63,619 nt of DNA, taken from NCBI GenBank assembly GCA_009691255.1, contig SHUT01000007.1:1-63619 (forward strand), given 5' to 3'. The position numbers and the translations under genes are program-made. Under the pieces are notes generated by a model that had not been told where the DNA came from, searched no databases, and saw only the letters and a list, made by a program, of their open reading frames with translations. Source of the DNA: Ilumatobacteraceae bacterium (lineage in GTDB: Bacteria; Actinomycetota; Acidimicrobiia; Acidimicrobiales; Ilumatobacteraceae). Of the stretch, positions 1 through 9,082 are shown piece after piece. Position 1 is the first letter of the stretch; each line of letters starts with the position of its first letter.

Positions 1-714
1 GCGTGCCGCTGCACTCTGAATCCCATCAAAAATCACAGACGCGGGATCACCGCCCTCAGAACCTCGCACAAATTCCGCACCCGCACGCTCGGCCCATGTC
101 TGCAATTGCTCAGCCGCGGCGGCACGGAAGGTGTCACCGGCTGCCATCAGCACTGTTCGTCCCTGGGCGGTTTGGGCAGCGCCAACTTTGCCAATCGTGG
201 TGGTTTTTCCGACACCATTGACCCCGACGAATAACCACACGCTCGGAAGCGCTGTTGTGTCAATGCGCAATGAGCGATCTGCGCTACTTAGTTGCTGTTT
301 CATCGCCACTCTTAATGCATCGATTAGGACATCTGGCGTCGTGATGGACTTCTCTCGCACTTGCTCACGCAGTGGAGCAAGCAGCGATTGCGCTAGATGA
401 ACCCCCACATCAGCACGAATGAGCGTGTCTTCGAGTTCTTGCCAGGTGCTGTCATCAATGCTGCTGCGAGATCGAATTCCGGTAAACGTCGTGTAAAACA
501 ATGACCGAGCTCGACCGATGCTTGACTTGAGGCTTGGAGTTTCAGCTACAGCATCAAGAACTTCTTGTGCTTCATGAACTACTCCGACGACAGAGTTCTG
601 CGGTATTGATACATGAGTTCGCGCAGAACGACGAGAGACAACAACAGTCCCGATACCAAATGACAACACGACGGCGAGGAGTACCAACAGAAGCGGTTGT
701 TGCGAAGCAATCAT
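1..714 (-). CDS. ftsY: Signal recognition particle receptor FtsY (partial, C-terminus beyond window edge)
   Basis: SRP-receptor GTPase that docks ribosome-SRP complexes at the membrane for co-translational insertion. Translating the minus strand gives 238 residues before the window ends. Residues 8-26 form a hydrophobic helix, as in actinobacterial FtsY proteins that use a membrane anchor instead of a long acidic A domain. A short N domain follows, then the G domain with P-loop GVNGVGKTTT near 164-173 and the DTFRAAAAEQL motif near 194-204. The remaining G-domain motifs lie outside the window. ATG at 714 is taken as start; an in-frame GTG at 717 is an alternative. It begins only 7 bases after the smc stop, so it is probably co-transcribed with smc. 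The identification is firm; only the start and the missing end are open. Confidence 0.95.
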   Translation of the reverse strand, partial: MIASQQPLLLVLLAVVLSFGIGTVVVSRRSARTHVSIPQNSVVGVVHEAQEVLDAVAETPSLKSSIGRARSLFYTTFTGIRSRSSIDDSTWQELEDTLIRADVGVHLAQSLLAPLREQVREKSITTPDVLIDALRVAMKQQLSSADRSLRIDTTALPSVWLFVGVNGVGKTTTIGKVGAAQTAQGRTVLMAAGDTFRAAAAEQLQTWAERAGAEFVRGSEGGDPASVIFDGIQSAAAR

Positions 715-721
715 CACGAAC

Positions 722-3700
722 TCAAAATAATGGCGTCGTGGCGCGTTCGGTGACCACCTTTGATGAACCGCCCGGCTGCATGCTTACGCCCACGAGGCAG
801 TCCCCTGCTTCCATTGTGCGTTTTTGATGGCTGACAATAATCAACTGGGCGTCACGTCTGAACTCGTGCACGAGTCCTAAGAAACGGTGCAAGTTGGCGT
901 CGTCGAGAGCAGCCTCAACTTCGTCCATCACATAAAAGGGCGATGGTCGACTACGAAACACTGCAAATAAATACGCGAGTGCTGTGAGCGAACGTTCGCC
1001 ACCCGATAGCAGCGATAACTTCTTAATATTTTTTCCGGGTGGTGAGGCCTCGACTTCAATACCCGTATTGAGCATGTCATTAGGGTTAGTAAGAACTAGT
1101 CGTCCTTTGCCCCCAGGAAACAACATACTAAAGAGAAAGGTGAAGTTGTCGCTTACGTCGGCGTATGCCGCTGCAAATACTGTTTGGATCTCGGCGTCAA
1201 CGGCCTTAATGATTTGCATGAGTTCGCGCCTTGTATTGCGCACATCTGTTAGCTGTTCTTCTAAAAACTCATGGCGCTTTTGGAGCTCGGTAAATTCTTC
1301 GAGTGCTAGCGGATTGATTGGTCCCATCAGACGTAAGTCACGATCAAGTACTCGCGCGCGTTCACTCGGGGTCATCCCTTCGGGAACTTCTGGCAGCGGT
1401 GCTGCCTCTGCCACTGCAGGCTCTACTTCGAGGTCGCGTCGCAAAGTTTCAACCGTTGCTTCGAGTCGCATCCGGGCTTCGGCTTCTTCGATTTCAACAC
1501 GACGAGATCGTTCGCGATGTGCTTCGAGTTCTTGTTCGGTTGTATGACGTGTTCGACGTGCCTCATCAAGACGTGATGCAAGTTGGCGAACCTCATCACT
1601 CTGACGACGACGAACCTCTTGCAGCTCAATCAGTCGAGCCTCTGTCGTAGCACGATGAGCCGTCACTAGTTCTGAAAGTCTAAGAACTGCCGTCATGGCG
1701 CGCTCAATCTGCGTGCGTCGTGTCGCTGCTTCTCGGCGGGCTTGAGCATTGGCCTCTAGTCGTCGCTCGGTCTCATCAAAGCGAACGCGAAGGAATTGTT
1801 CTCTTTCGCGTAGACCACCGATGCGAACATCTAGATCTTTTCGGCGCATAAGCAGCAAAGTTGCTCGAGATTCAGTGGCTGCACGGGCTTGACCCAGCTC
1901 TTGGGCAGCGGCGACTTCGGCAGCTTCTGTTTCTTCAAGAGCTGGAAGGATGGCTTCGAGTTCTGTAACTCGCTGTTGATGTTGCACCAATCGTTGCCGT
2001 GTGTCTTGTTGCGAGTCATAGATTACTTTTGCTTCGCTTGCCACGACGCGTCGATCACTTACGGCGTGCGTAAGTGCAATTGATGCACCCTCAACAAATG
2101 CGCTCTGGTCGTTTAAAGAGCGCTGAACATCAGCGAGGCTTTGACGAGCTGCCAATAGTTCGTTGCGACAAACATCGACATCCAATGAATATCGATCAAG
2201 ATCTTTTTGTGCAGACGCTGCTTTGTCTTGCGCATCTTGAATGACTTCAACCGAACCAGCATCATCGGCGGCCCCAATGCGCCAACCCATGGAGGAAAGT
2301 CGGTCTCCGCTGCGTGTGACGATCACGGCTGATGGTTGCGCCATGGCAATGCCGATTGCTTGGTCTAAGTCGTCAACGTACCCGATTCGTGAGAACAAAG
2401 AATCCAGAAAAGCCGTGACTCCAGGTGGCGCACCAGGAACTACCGCCACATGTTGACGCAAAGATTGGGCTCCGGTTGCGATTGTGCCTCCGGAGGTAAG
2501 CACTCCACCAAGAGCCAAAACTGCTCCGACAAAGTTTCCGGCGCGCAACGCATTCATCGCTCGCTGAGCAACCGTTGCATCCGATACCACAACTGTTGCC
2601 ACCAACTCCCCGAGCGCAGCCTTAACCGCGGCATCCCAACCGGCGTCTACTACCAAGAGATCAATGAGTGCACCTGTTACGCCATGGGTGTTGGCTAGTT
2701 GCTCGGCGGCGTGTCGTGCCCTCGCTGGCGCAGCAGCAGACTTCATCGCATCGAGTCGTGCATACAAGTGTGCGCTGCGTGATTCTGCGTCGGCTCGCGT
2801 TTGTTGGGCAAGGTCTAACGCGAGTTCTGAATCTGCACGGCGTCGCTCTGCATTTTCGAGGCTGACTCGTAACGGATTGAACACTTCTTCGGCAGCAGCG
2901 AGTTCTTGCTGAAGTCTTTCACTATCGGTAGTAAAGTGCTCTTCTCTTGAGACCAGTTGTTCAAGACGAGTAGAAAGTCTCTGGATTTCGCCTAATCCAA
3001 GTTCGACAGTATTGCGAACCGTTCGCAACTCACCACGTACTTCTGCTGCGGCTGATGCAGCCGTCGTGGTAGCGCTAAGAGTTTCTGGATCATCACCTGT
3101 TCCTAAGCGGTGTTTGGCAAACTGTTCTTCTTCGATTACAAGTGCTTCGCTCTCGGGGAGCGCTGCGACTAAGCCGGCTTCAACTTCGTTTAGTTCAATA
3201 CGCAGACGTGCTGCTTCGGCTTCAAGTGCAGCCACTACATCTCGAGCCATCAGCGACAGTTGGTCGCGTTCCATTGAGCGCTGCCGCTCTGCCAACACCG
3301 CAGATAATCCGCGTGCACGTTCGCGCAATTGCTCAACCTTGACAAGTTCGTCGCTGACTCCGCTGTCTCCGCGCGCAGATAGTTCGGCTTCACAGCTCAT
3401 TACCGTGGTGTCTAAAGCCCCAAGTTGACGACGGATTTCTTGTTCCTTAGAGCCACTATCATTTTTTTCTGTTGCCAATATCACAAGTCGCGCTCGGAGG
3501 CCGGCGATTTCTCGTCCCGACAAGTACAGACGCAAGTCGCGCAGTTCTGACACGATCTGACCGTGACGTCGTGCTGCATCTGCTTGTCGCTCAAGAGGGC
3601 GCAATTGTCGGCGCACTTCTCGGATTAGGTCCTGTACACGCAATAAGTTTGCTTCTGTGCCGTCAAGCCGACGCTCTGCTCGTTCTTTGCGTTTGCGATA

Positions 3701-4207
3701 TTTTAAAACGCCGGCAGCTTCTTCGATTATTGCGCGTCGGTCTTCGGGTCGTGCGTTTAAGACCGAATCAATTTGCCCCTGACCGACAATGACGTGTTGT
3801 TGGCGACCAACTCCGGCATCAGACAACAAATCCTGGACATCAAGGAGTCGACATTCAACGCCATTTAGTGCGTACTCGCTCTCGCCGTTGCGAAAAAGAG
3901 TTCGTCCAATCGTTATCTCTGTAAAATCGATCGGCAAAAGACCTGCTGAGTTGTCGATTGTCAAAAGCACTTCGGCTCGCCCAAGCGCTGAACGCTTTGA
4001 AGTTCCGTTGAAGATGACGTCTTCCATTTTTTGACTTCGAACTGCGCTAGGCGCCTGCGCACCAAGCACCCACGCAATAGCATCAACAACATTAGACTTG
4101 CCAGAGCCATTTGGGCCCACGACTACCGTGACACCTGGCTCCATCTCGAGCACTGTTGTGTCTGCGAAGGATTTAAAACCTTTGAGAGTAAGTGACTTCA
4201 AAAACAC
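722..4207 (-). CDS. smc: Chromosome segregation ATPase SMC
   Basis: Condensin-type ATPase that compacts and segregates the chromosome, normally with ScpA and ScpB, which are not in this window. About 1161 residues, normal for bacterial SMC. Walker A GPNGSGKSN is near residues 31-39, followed by a long coiled coil, a hinge near 490-640, a second coiled coil, then the ABC signature LSGGERS and the Walker B stretch FYVMDEVEAALDD near the C-terminus. The reading frame stays open upstream to a TTG at 4240, but the conserved N-terminus (FLKSLTLKGFKSF) follows directly after a GTG at 4207, so that GTG is chosen. ftsY follows after 7 bases and mutM lies 82 bases upstream. Confidence 0.96.
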   Translation of the reverse strand: MFLKSLTLKGFKSFADTTVLEMEPGVTVVVGPNGSGKSNVVDAIAWVLGAQAPSAVRSQKMEDVIFNGTSKRSALGRAEVLLTIDNSAGLLPIDFTEITIGRTLFRNGESEYALNGVECRLLDVQDLLSDAGVGRQQHVIVGQGQIDSVLNARPEDRRAIIEEAAGVLKYRKRKERAERRLDGTEANLLRVQDLIREVRRQLRPLERQADAARRHGQIVSELRDLRLYLSGREIAGLRARLVILATEKNDSGSKEQEIRRQLGALDTTVMSCEAELSARGDSGVSDELVKVEQLRERARGLSAVLAERQRSMERDQLSLMARDVVAALEAEAARLRIELNEVEAGLVAALPESEALVIEEEQFAKHRLGTGDDPETLSATTTAASAAAEVRGELRTVRNTVELGLGEIQRLSTRLEQLVSREEHFTTDSERLQQELAAAEEVFNPLRVSLENAERRRADSELALDLAQQTRADAESRSAHLYARLDAMKSAAAPARARHAAEQLANTHGVTGALIDLLVVDAGWDAAVKAALGELVATVVVSDATVAQRAMNALRAGNFVGAVLALGGVLTSGGTIATGAQSLRQHVAVVPGAPPGVTAFLDSLFSRIGYVDDLDQAIGIAMAQPSAVIVTRSGDRLSSMGWRIGAADDAGSVEVIQDAQDKAASAQKDLDRYSLDVDVCRNELLAARQSLADVQRSLNDQSAFVEGASIALTHAVSDRRVVASEAKVIYDSQQDTRQRLVQHQQRVTELEAILPALEETEAAEVAAAQELGQARAATESRATLLLMRRKDLDVRIGGLREREQFLRVRFDETERRLEANAQARREAATRRTQIERAMTAVLRLSELVTAHRATTEARLIELQEVRRRQSDEVRQLASRLDEARRTRHTTEQELEAHRERSRRVEIEEAEARMRLEATVETLRRDLEVEPAVAEAAPLPEVPEGMTPSERARVLDRDLRLMGPINPLALEEFTELQKRHEFLEEQLTDVRNTRRELMQIIKAVDAEIQTVFAAAYADVSDNFTFLFSMLFPGGKGRLVLTNPNDMLNTGIEVEASPPGKNIKKLSLLSGGERSLTALAYLFAVFRSRPSPFYVMDEVEAALDDANLHRFLGLVHEFRRDAQLIIVSHQKRTMEAGDCLVGVSMQPGGSSKVVTERATTPLF

Positions 4208-4289
4208 AGCACTCTGACAGTAATAGAAAACCACCCCCAAAAGTGATTTGTTGCGCCTGTGGATAAATAGTTATATCTAAAGCAATGTC

Positions 4290-5141
4290 TCAGCGCTGGC
4301 AACGGGGGCAAAAACAGGTAGATCTCCCAGCCGCCATGACCCGCCTAATCCTGCCCGTTCCACATGTTCGACAGATTTCTCCACCATGTCCATAGACCCT
4401 GTGTTGATCTTGAAACGACCCCACCTGGCCGTCAACGTCCACGTATTGAGAGTCGTTGAGCGTTGACCCTCCAGCAGTGATTGCGGTTCGCAGAATATCC
4501 GTAATTGCATCTGCGAGCAGCCCGATCTGGCGCTTCGTCAATGTGTCGGCGGGGCGATCCCAACGCAGTTTGGCACGATGCAAGATCTCATCGGCGTAGA
4601 TGTTGCCAATTCCGGCCACGACAGATTGATTCAGCAGCAATGGTTTAAGGGCGCCCCGGCGACCATGCAGTGCGGTCTGAAGAACTCGTGCGTCAAACTT
4701 GTCGCAGATGGGGTCTACCCCCATGCGAGCCAGTTCTGGCAAGACGGCTGATTCATCGGCAGGGTCGTAGACGACGACTTCTCCAAATGTTCGTGGATCT
4801 ACAAAGCGCAGCTCATGAAGGGGCTGAGTTGACGTTTGATCAAGATGCAGTACCACGTGAGTATGTGCTGGGCGAGCAACGCTGGGCTCGTCAATTAGCA
4901 CCCGACCGCTCATGCGCAGATGGATCATCATCGCGTCACCAGTGTCTAGAGAGAACAATAAATATTTTCCGCGCCGACGTGCATCCACAATTGTGGTGTC
5001 GGTCAAACCGTGAATAACTGCGTCTCGGCCAACGCGACGAACCGATCTCTGGCGACCCACTTCGACAGATGAGATATGTCGACCTACCGCTAAGGCTTCA
5101 ATACCTCGTCGCACTGTTTCAACCTCTGGAAGTTCAGGCAT
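4290..5141 (-). CDS. mutM: Formamidopyrimidine-DNA glycosylase
   Basis: Base-excision repair glycosylase/AP lyase that removes oxidised purines such as 8-oxoguanine. At 283 residues it has the usual length. It starts with the defining MPELPEVE, where Pro2 is the catalytic nucleophile and Glu3 the acid. The conserved lysine lies in RRRGKYLLF near residue 57, the helix-two-turn-helix segment GIGNIYADEILH near 170, and a C-terminal zinc finger shows CRTCG and CPRCQ pairs. It begins 2 bases after the rnc stop, indicating translational coupling in the rnc-mutM-smc-ftsY run, an order common in actinobacteria. Confidence 0.96.
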   Translation of the reverse strand: MPELPEVETVRRGIEALAVGRHISSVEVGRQRSVRRVGRDAVIHGLTDTTIVDARRRGKYLLFSLDTGDAMMIHLRMSGRVLIDEPSVARPAHTHVVLHLDQTSTQPLHELRFVDPRTFGEVVVYDPADESAVLPELARMGVDPICDKFDARVLQTALHGRRGALKPLLLNQSVVAGIGNIYADEILHRAKLRWDRPADTLTKRQIGLLADAITDILRTAITAGGSTLNDSQYVDVDGQVGSFQDQHRVYGHGGEICRTCGTGRIRRVMAAGRSTCFCPRCQR

Positions 5142-5143
5142 TC

Positions 5144-5857
5144 TTATGCTCCCGGCTTGGCCATCAAATCCTCGAATGCATGTCGTGCTGCCTCTTGCTC
5201 TGCGCTTTTTTTATTCTTGCCTGTTCCGGCACCAGCAGCTGCACCGCTAATTAAAACGACTGATGTAAAAACTTTGTCATGCTCAGGACCAACACCTGAT
5301 GTTCGATAAACCGGCACACCCAGGGATTGACGAGCCGCGATTTCTTGCAAACGTGTTTTGTGGTCGAATGTATCAAGATTCGGAATTACCTCTTCAATGC
5401 GATCGAGCAAATGTCTGCGCACGAAACGTGATGCCGTGTCTGCGCCAGCGTCGAGATAAACCGCTCCGATAACTGCCTCAAAACAGTCCGACAAAATGGA
5501 TGTTTTATTTCGACCACCAGCGCTGTCTTCGCCTTTGCCAAGAAAGAGATAGTCGCCCAGATTGAGTGAACGAGCAATGTCGGCAAGTGCGATCGCATTG
5601 ACCACCGCTTGACGCAGATCGGACAACTTGCCTTCTGAGCAGTCATCGAGACGATGATACGCAATATCGGCGATGGCCCATCCGAGCACTGCATCTCCCA
5701 GAAACTCAAGTCGCTCGTTTGAGATTGTCTCTTGTGTTTCTGCCAACCATGAACGATGTACCAGTGCAGTGCGCAGCAGTGAAATGTCTGAAAACTCATG
5801 CCCAATGCTGGTGCTCAATAAGAGCAGTGCGTCATCTTTGGCTTTGTCAGATTGCAT
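5144..5857 (-). CDS. rnc: Ribonuclease III
   Basis: Double-strand-specific endoribonuclease that processes rRNA precursors and structured mRNAs. The 237-residue protein has the N-terminal RNase III domain with signature NERLEFLGDAVLG and a second acidic cluster (DCFEAVIGAVYLD), then a C-terminal double-stranded-RNA-binding domain ending in the basic helix KNKKSAEQEAARHAF. It lies 12 bases downstream of acpP and 2 bases upstream of mutM, so it sits inside the lipid/ribosome/repair operon. Confidence 0.95.
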   Translation of the reverse strand: MQSDKAKDDALLLLSTSIGHEFSDISLLRTALVHRSWLAETQETISNERLEFLGDAVLGWAIADIAYHRLDDCSEGKLSDLRQAVVNAIALADIARSLNLGDYLFLGKGEDSAGGRNKTSILSDCFEAVIGAVYLDAGADTASRFVRRHLLDRIEEVIPNLDTFDHKTRLQEIAARQSLGVPVYRTSGVGPEHDKVFTSVVLISGAAAGAGTGKNKKSAEQEAARHAFEDLMAKPGA

Positions 5858-5869
5858 GCTCTGCCAGAG

Positions 5870-6145
5870 TTACTTATGCAAAGCGGCGTAAACATAGTTG
5901 ACTGTGTCGCCAACTGTTTTTAGTGTGGCTAGGTCTTCGTCCTTGACAGTAAAGTCGCCCGTCATCTCGCTAAAAATACGCTCGATTTCATATGAGAATT
6001 CAACAAGATGCAATGAGTCGGCGTTGAGGTCTTCTTTGAATAGTTGCGTCTCTGAAATTGTGCTTGCATCGACCTCTAGAACTGTCGCAAGACAGGCGGT
6101 CACTGTTGTTGAGATGGTTGCCCTGTCGGGCAGAATTGCAGACAT
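5870..6145 (-). CDS. acpP: Acyl carrier protein
   Basis: Small acidic carrier of fatty-acyl intermediates, about 91 residues. The phosphopantetheine attachment serine is in the motif LNADSLHLVEF. The open frame extends to 6289, but the ATG at 6145 is preceded by a strong Shine-Dalgarno (AAAGGGGGA) and gives the usual ACP length, so the upstream 48 codons are rejected. It begins 11 bases after the plsX stop and is followed by rnc after 12 bases. The plsX-acpP pairing fits a shared role in supplying acyl-ACP and acyl-phosphate for phospholipid synthesis. Confidence 0.93.
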   Translation of the reverse strand: MSAILPDRATISTTVTACLATVLEVDASTISETQLFKEDLNADSLHLVEFSYEIERIFSEMTGDFTVKDEDLATLKTVGDTVNYVYAALHK

Positions 6146-6156
6146 GGTGTCCCCCT

Positions 6157-7137
6157 TTAGATGGCTAGCGTAGTCGCAGCAATAGCGGTGCGAATCTCTT
6201 GGACCATTCCGACTTCGACCATCTCTTGAGCGCATTTGATTCCGTTGAGAATTGCTCGAGCGCTGCTTGATCCATGCGAGATGATGCACACCCCATTGAC
6301 TCCGAGCAAAATTGCCCCACCATAGGTGTCGGGGTCAAATACCTCATACATCGGTAATAATGCGGGCATCAGTGCATCGGCATGAGTCTGGTTTTCGGGC
6401 GTCGACGCAAACGCCGCGAATAATGATTTCACTACTGTTTTGATTGTGCCCTCAATTGTCTTGAGCGCGACATTTCCGGTAAAGCCGTCTGTCACGACAA
6501 CATCAACAACTCCGGTCATCATGTCACGACCTTCGACATTGCCAATAAAATTTAGACCTGCTGCACTGCTTAACAGTTCGTATGCCTCTTTGCGCAAGGT
6601 ATCTCCCTTGCTGGGTTCTTCACCGATTGAGAGCAAGCCAACGCGTGGCGTGGCGACTCCGAAACGTCGTCTTGAGTACACGGTTCCCATATGAGCAAAC
6701 TGCACGAGCCAGTCAGCCTGGACCTCGGCGTTAGCGCCAGAATCAATCAACACGCAGGGTGTTAATCCGGGCACTGGAATGGCCGTTGCAATCGCGGGAC
6801 GATGGACACCAGAGATTCGCCCCATCCTCAGTAACGCACTTGCCATAGTGGCACCCGTGTTTCCGGCCGAGATCATTGCACTTGCTTTTCCGTCGCGCAC
6901 AGCATTTGCCGCAACAACCAATGTCGAGTCTTTTTTGCGGCGCACAGATGACGCCGCGTCTTCGTGCATCTCTATGACTTCGGTAGCAACGATGAGTTGT
7001 AGTTGCTCTGTACCCACCAAGTCACTTGGACCAACAAGCACGACGGAGATGCCTGCTTCTGCAGCCTGCAGTGCACCAGCGAGAATTGCGTGCGGTGCGT
7101 TATCCCCACCCATTGCGTCTACAGCAATGGGCAACAT
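6157..7137 (-). CDS. plsX: Phosphate acyltransferase PlsX
   Basis: Peripheral membrane enzyme that interconverts acyl-ACP and acyl-phosphate, the substrate of PlsY in phosphatidate synthesis. The 326-residue protein begins LPIAVDAMGGDNAP, the family N-terminus. Glycine-rich segments SAGNTGA and TDGFTGNVALK and the C-terminal LLGVNGVCIISHGSS are typical. A TTG at 7158 would add 7 residues; the ATG at 7137 is preferred because it fits the family N-terminus. Followed by acpP. The DAK2/FakA-like protein encoded at 11,987-13,708 would feed the same acyl-phosphate pool. Confidence 0.94.
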   Translation of the reverse strand: MLPIAVDAMGGDNAPHAILAGALQAAEAGISVVLVGPSDLVGTEQLQLIVATEVIEMHEDAASSVRRKKDSTLVVAANAVRDGKASAMISAGNTGATMASALLRMGRISGVHRPAIATAIPVPGLTPCVLIDSGANAEVQADWLVQFAHMGTVYSRRRFGVATPRVGLLSIGEEPSKGDTLRKEAYELLSSAAGLNFIGNVEGRDMMTGVVDVVVTDGFTGNVALKTIEGTIKTVVKSLFAAFASTPENQTHADALMPALLPMYEVFDPDTYGGAILLGVNGVCIISHGSSSARAILNGIKCAQEMVEVGMVQEIRTAIAATTLAI

Positions 7138-7166
7138 GCGTGAACTACTCGTCAACAACCGTTGAG

Positions 7167-7352
7167 TTATTCGCCAGCAACAGCAACAGCAACGCGGTTT
7201 TTATACCAGCCACACGTTGGGCATACGGTGTGTGGAATCTTGGCAACTCCACATCGAGGGCACGTGCTGCGAGCAGGTGCATCGAGACGCCAATTGCTCG
7301 CGCGACGGGCACGGGTTTTGCGTTTTGAGGTTTTTTTCTTGGGAACGGCCAC
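7167..7352 (-). CDS. rpmF: 50S ribosomal protein L32 (zinc-binding form)
   Basis: Large-subunit ribosomal protein, 61 residues, starting AVPKKKTSKRKTRARR after a GTG initiator. The two cysteine pairs CPRC and CPTC mark the zinc-binding (C+) version. The GTG at 7352 is chosen because L32 starts with (M)AVPKKK and an AAGGAAG Shine-Dalgarno lies just upstream. The frame remains open through two upstream 20-base repeats (7369-7415) that would encode a repeated MQVP peptide; this extension is not expected in mature L32. The gene lies between the YceD gene and plsX, the classic order. Confidence 0.94.
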   Translation of the reverse strand: MAVPKKKTSKRKTRARRASNWRLDAPARSTCPRCGVAKIPHTVCPTCGWYKNRVAVAVAGE

Positions 7353-7368
7353 GGCGGTCTTCCTTAAT

Positions 7369-7415
7369 GTGAGTGGGACTTGCATCCCACATGATGTGAA
7401 CGGGACTTGCATCCC
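7369..7415. repeat. Paired 20-bp repeats with hairpin cores in the rpmF leader
   Basis: Two near-identical copies (7369-7388 and 7396-7415, 18 of 20 bases equal, period 27) share the 14-base core GGGACTTGCATCCC. Each core has self-complementary ends (GGGA/TCCC) and could form a 4-bp stem with a 6-base loop. Read on the coding strand, the pair ends a few bases before the rpmF Shine-Dalgarno. The position suggests a leader RNA element or a tandem operator controlling L32, but no known motif is recognised. Confidence 0.7.
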
Positions 7416-7460
7416 TCGGGCGTCTTGATGTTATCGGGATGAGACAATTACTGACGCTTC

Positions 7461-7976
7461 TCAGGAATCTTTGGTCAAGTTCTCCCGCAATGAGTCCAAA
7501 ACGGCCCATCGAGGGTCTGGAATCACCGCCGTGCAAGCACAAGATGCCTCCGACAGGTCGGCGCCACACTGACCACAGAGCCCCGGGCAATCGTCGCGAC
7601 ATGTTGGGGCCAGGGGAACTGTGAGCAAAATGTTCTCTCGCACCATGGGCAATAACGACACCTGGTTTTGTTCGATTGCAAAGGCGTTAGGGTCTTCAAG
7701 AATAAGTTGGTACATCTCAGCAAACTCCACTGTTAGCACTGTGTCGATGGGTCTGAGGCACCGCCTACACATTCCGCGCCACTGGGCTCTGGCCTGTCCA
7801 GAGACAGCAACGCCATTGGCTAGCGATTCAAGATGCACTGTGACGGGGATTGCAACATCAGCAATTCGCTCATCTGCAAAATCAAAATCAGCAACAGCAA
7901 TCAGGGCGTTAATGTCCTTTATTGTTCCGGGACGACGCAAAAGTTCGACGATGTTGACGACGAGTGGCGTAGCCAT
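7461..7976 (-). CDS. YceD/DUF177 family protein
   Basis: Conserved protein almost always encoded directly upstream of rpmF and linked in several bacteria to 23S rRNA accumulation. The 171 residues include the family segment RGMCRRCLRP near 70-79 and a C-terminal cysteine cluster (CRDDCPGLCGQCG and CAC) that probably binds metal. ATG at 7976 is the natural start. It lies 18 bases downstream of the coiled-coil gene and 108 bases before the rpmF start, a gap that holds the rpmF leader repeats. The family is certain; the molecular role is only partly known. Confidence 0.9.
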   Translation of the reverse strand: MATPLVVNIVELLRRPGTIKDINALIAVADFDFADERIADVAIPVTVHLESLANGVAVSGQARAQWRGMCRRCLRPIDTVLTVEFAEMYQLILEDPNAFAIEQNQVSLLPMVRENILLTVPLAPTCRDDCPGLCGQCGADLSEASCACTAVIPDPRWAVLDSLRENLTKDS

Positions 7977-7994
7977 AGGAGGTGTCTTTCTTGT

Positions 7995-8594
7995 TTACGA
8001 ACGATCTTGATCAAAAAAACCAGCGGCCCCTGTGTCCGCGGCGCTAGGGGCAGATTCTGGTTGCTCGGAGATGCTGTTGATTCCGATTGACAATCGCTGA
8101 CGACCATTAGCAACTGTCTTAGTGAGGCGGTCGAGCAAAATTTCAAAACTCCCTAAACGCTGATCAAGAAAATCCTCGGTTTCGTTGCGCTGACGCCGAG
8201 ACTCTGCGTCTGCTGCATCAATCACCTGCTGAGCACGAGCTTCTGCAGCACGCACAACTTCTGTTCGCTGCACCAATCGTTCTGCTTGTTGACGAGCAGC
8301 ACCTAGTAGTTCGTCTGCTTCACGCTTGGTTTTTTCGAGGAACTCTTGTCGCTCTTTGAGCATCCAACGGACCTGACGGATTTCTTCTGGCAAACGACTC
8401 AGGGCGTCTTCAAGCAACTCAATTATTTCGTCACGATCTAATCGAGGAGTACTAGACAAAGGCATGCTCGGAGCAGTCACAATAATGTCTATTGTGCGTC
8501 GCAGCAGGATTTCGGTATCACCAAGACGTGCCTGTGCTTGCACGGGATGAGGGAACGTTGCATCAACAGAATCTTCGAAATCGTCGTAACTCAT
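7995..8594 (-). CDS. Coiled-coil DivIVA/SepIVA-like protein
   Basis: A 199-residue, mostly helical protein. After a short N-terminal segment, residues about 55-185 are charged and rich in Glu, Arg, Ala and Gln, consistent with a continuous coiled coil; the tail is Pro/Ser/Ala-rich. In mycobacteria the equivalent position between coaD/rsmD-type genes and the YceD gene belongs to a DivIVA-like septation factor (SepIVA), so a role in septum placement or polar growth is inferred from position and architecture, not from a diagnostic motif. Its ATG overlaps the coaD stop in an ATGA junction, indicating coupled translation. Confidence 0.75.
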   Translation of the reverse strand: MSYDDFEDSVDATFPHPVQAQARLGDTEILLRRTIDIIVTAPSMPLSSTPRLDRDEIIELLEDALSRLPEEIRQVRWMLKERQEFLEKTKREADELLGAARQQAERLVQRTEVVRAAEARAQQVIDAADAESRRQRNETEDFLDQRLGSFEILLDRLTKTVANGRQRLSIGINSISEQPESAPSAADTGAAGFFDQDRS

Positions 8595-9082
8595 TTTTTA
8601 CTCCGTGGTGGATATGTTGCTTGCAAAACATTGGCTACTGCGTTTGGCACCATTGCCGATGTATCACCACCGTAGTGTGCAATCTCGCGAATAAAGCGAC
8701 TACTGATGAATCCGAGTGCAGGAGAACACGGAACATAAACCGTTCGAACGCCAGACACCGTGAAATTGGTCTGTGCCATTTGTTGTTCGACTTCAAAATC
8801 TGACATCGTGCGTAAACCCTTGACGATGCACAACGCCTGAGCAGAAATTGCCGCATCAACTGCTAAACCAGCAAACTCTTGCACGCTCACTGATCGCAGA
8901 TGACGAACTGATTCTTTGATCATGGCGATTCGTTGCTCGACGCTAAAGGTGGCAAAAGATTTCTCAGGATTATGCATCACTCCAATTATCACTTCACCAA
9001 AAAGTATGGTCGCCTGCTCGACAACATCAAGGTGCCCCAAATGGAATGGATCGAAACTTCCGGGATATAAAACAGCACTCAT
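8591..9082 (-). CDS. coaD: Phosphopantetheine adenylyltransferase
   Basis: Penultimate step of coenzyme A biosynthesis: 4'-phosphopantetheine plus ATP gives dephospho-CoA. 163 residues, standard for the family. It shows the nucleotidyltransferase motif GSFDPFHLGHLD near the N-terminus and the second motif ISSRFIREI near 124-132. The frame is open to 9121, but the ATG at 9082 gives the canonical N-terminus and overlaps the rsmD stop as ATGA. The downstream coiled-coil gene overlaps in the same way, giving a tightly coupled rsmD-coaD-sepIVA-like unit. Confidence 0.95.
   Translation of the reverse strand: MSAVLYPGSFDPFHLGHLDVVEQATILFGEVIIGVMHNPEKSFATFSVEQRIAMIKESVRHLRSVSVQEFAGLAVDAAISAQALCIVKGLRTMSDFEVEQQMAQTNFTVSGVRTVYVPCSPALGFISSRFIREIAHYGGDTSAMVPNAVANVLQATYPPRSKK

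Noticed and set aside
7977-7985. AGGAGGTGT on the plus strand near the YceD start, like a strong Shine-Dalgarno
   Set aside because: The only plus-strand frame after it begins with TTG, has no protein-like features and lies antisense to the conserved coiled-coil gene; likely chance.
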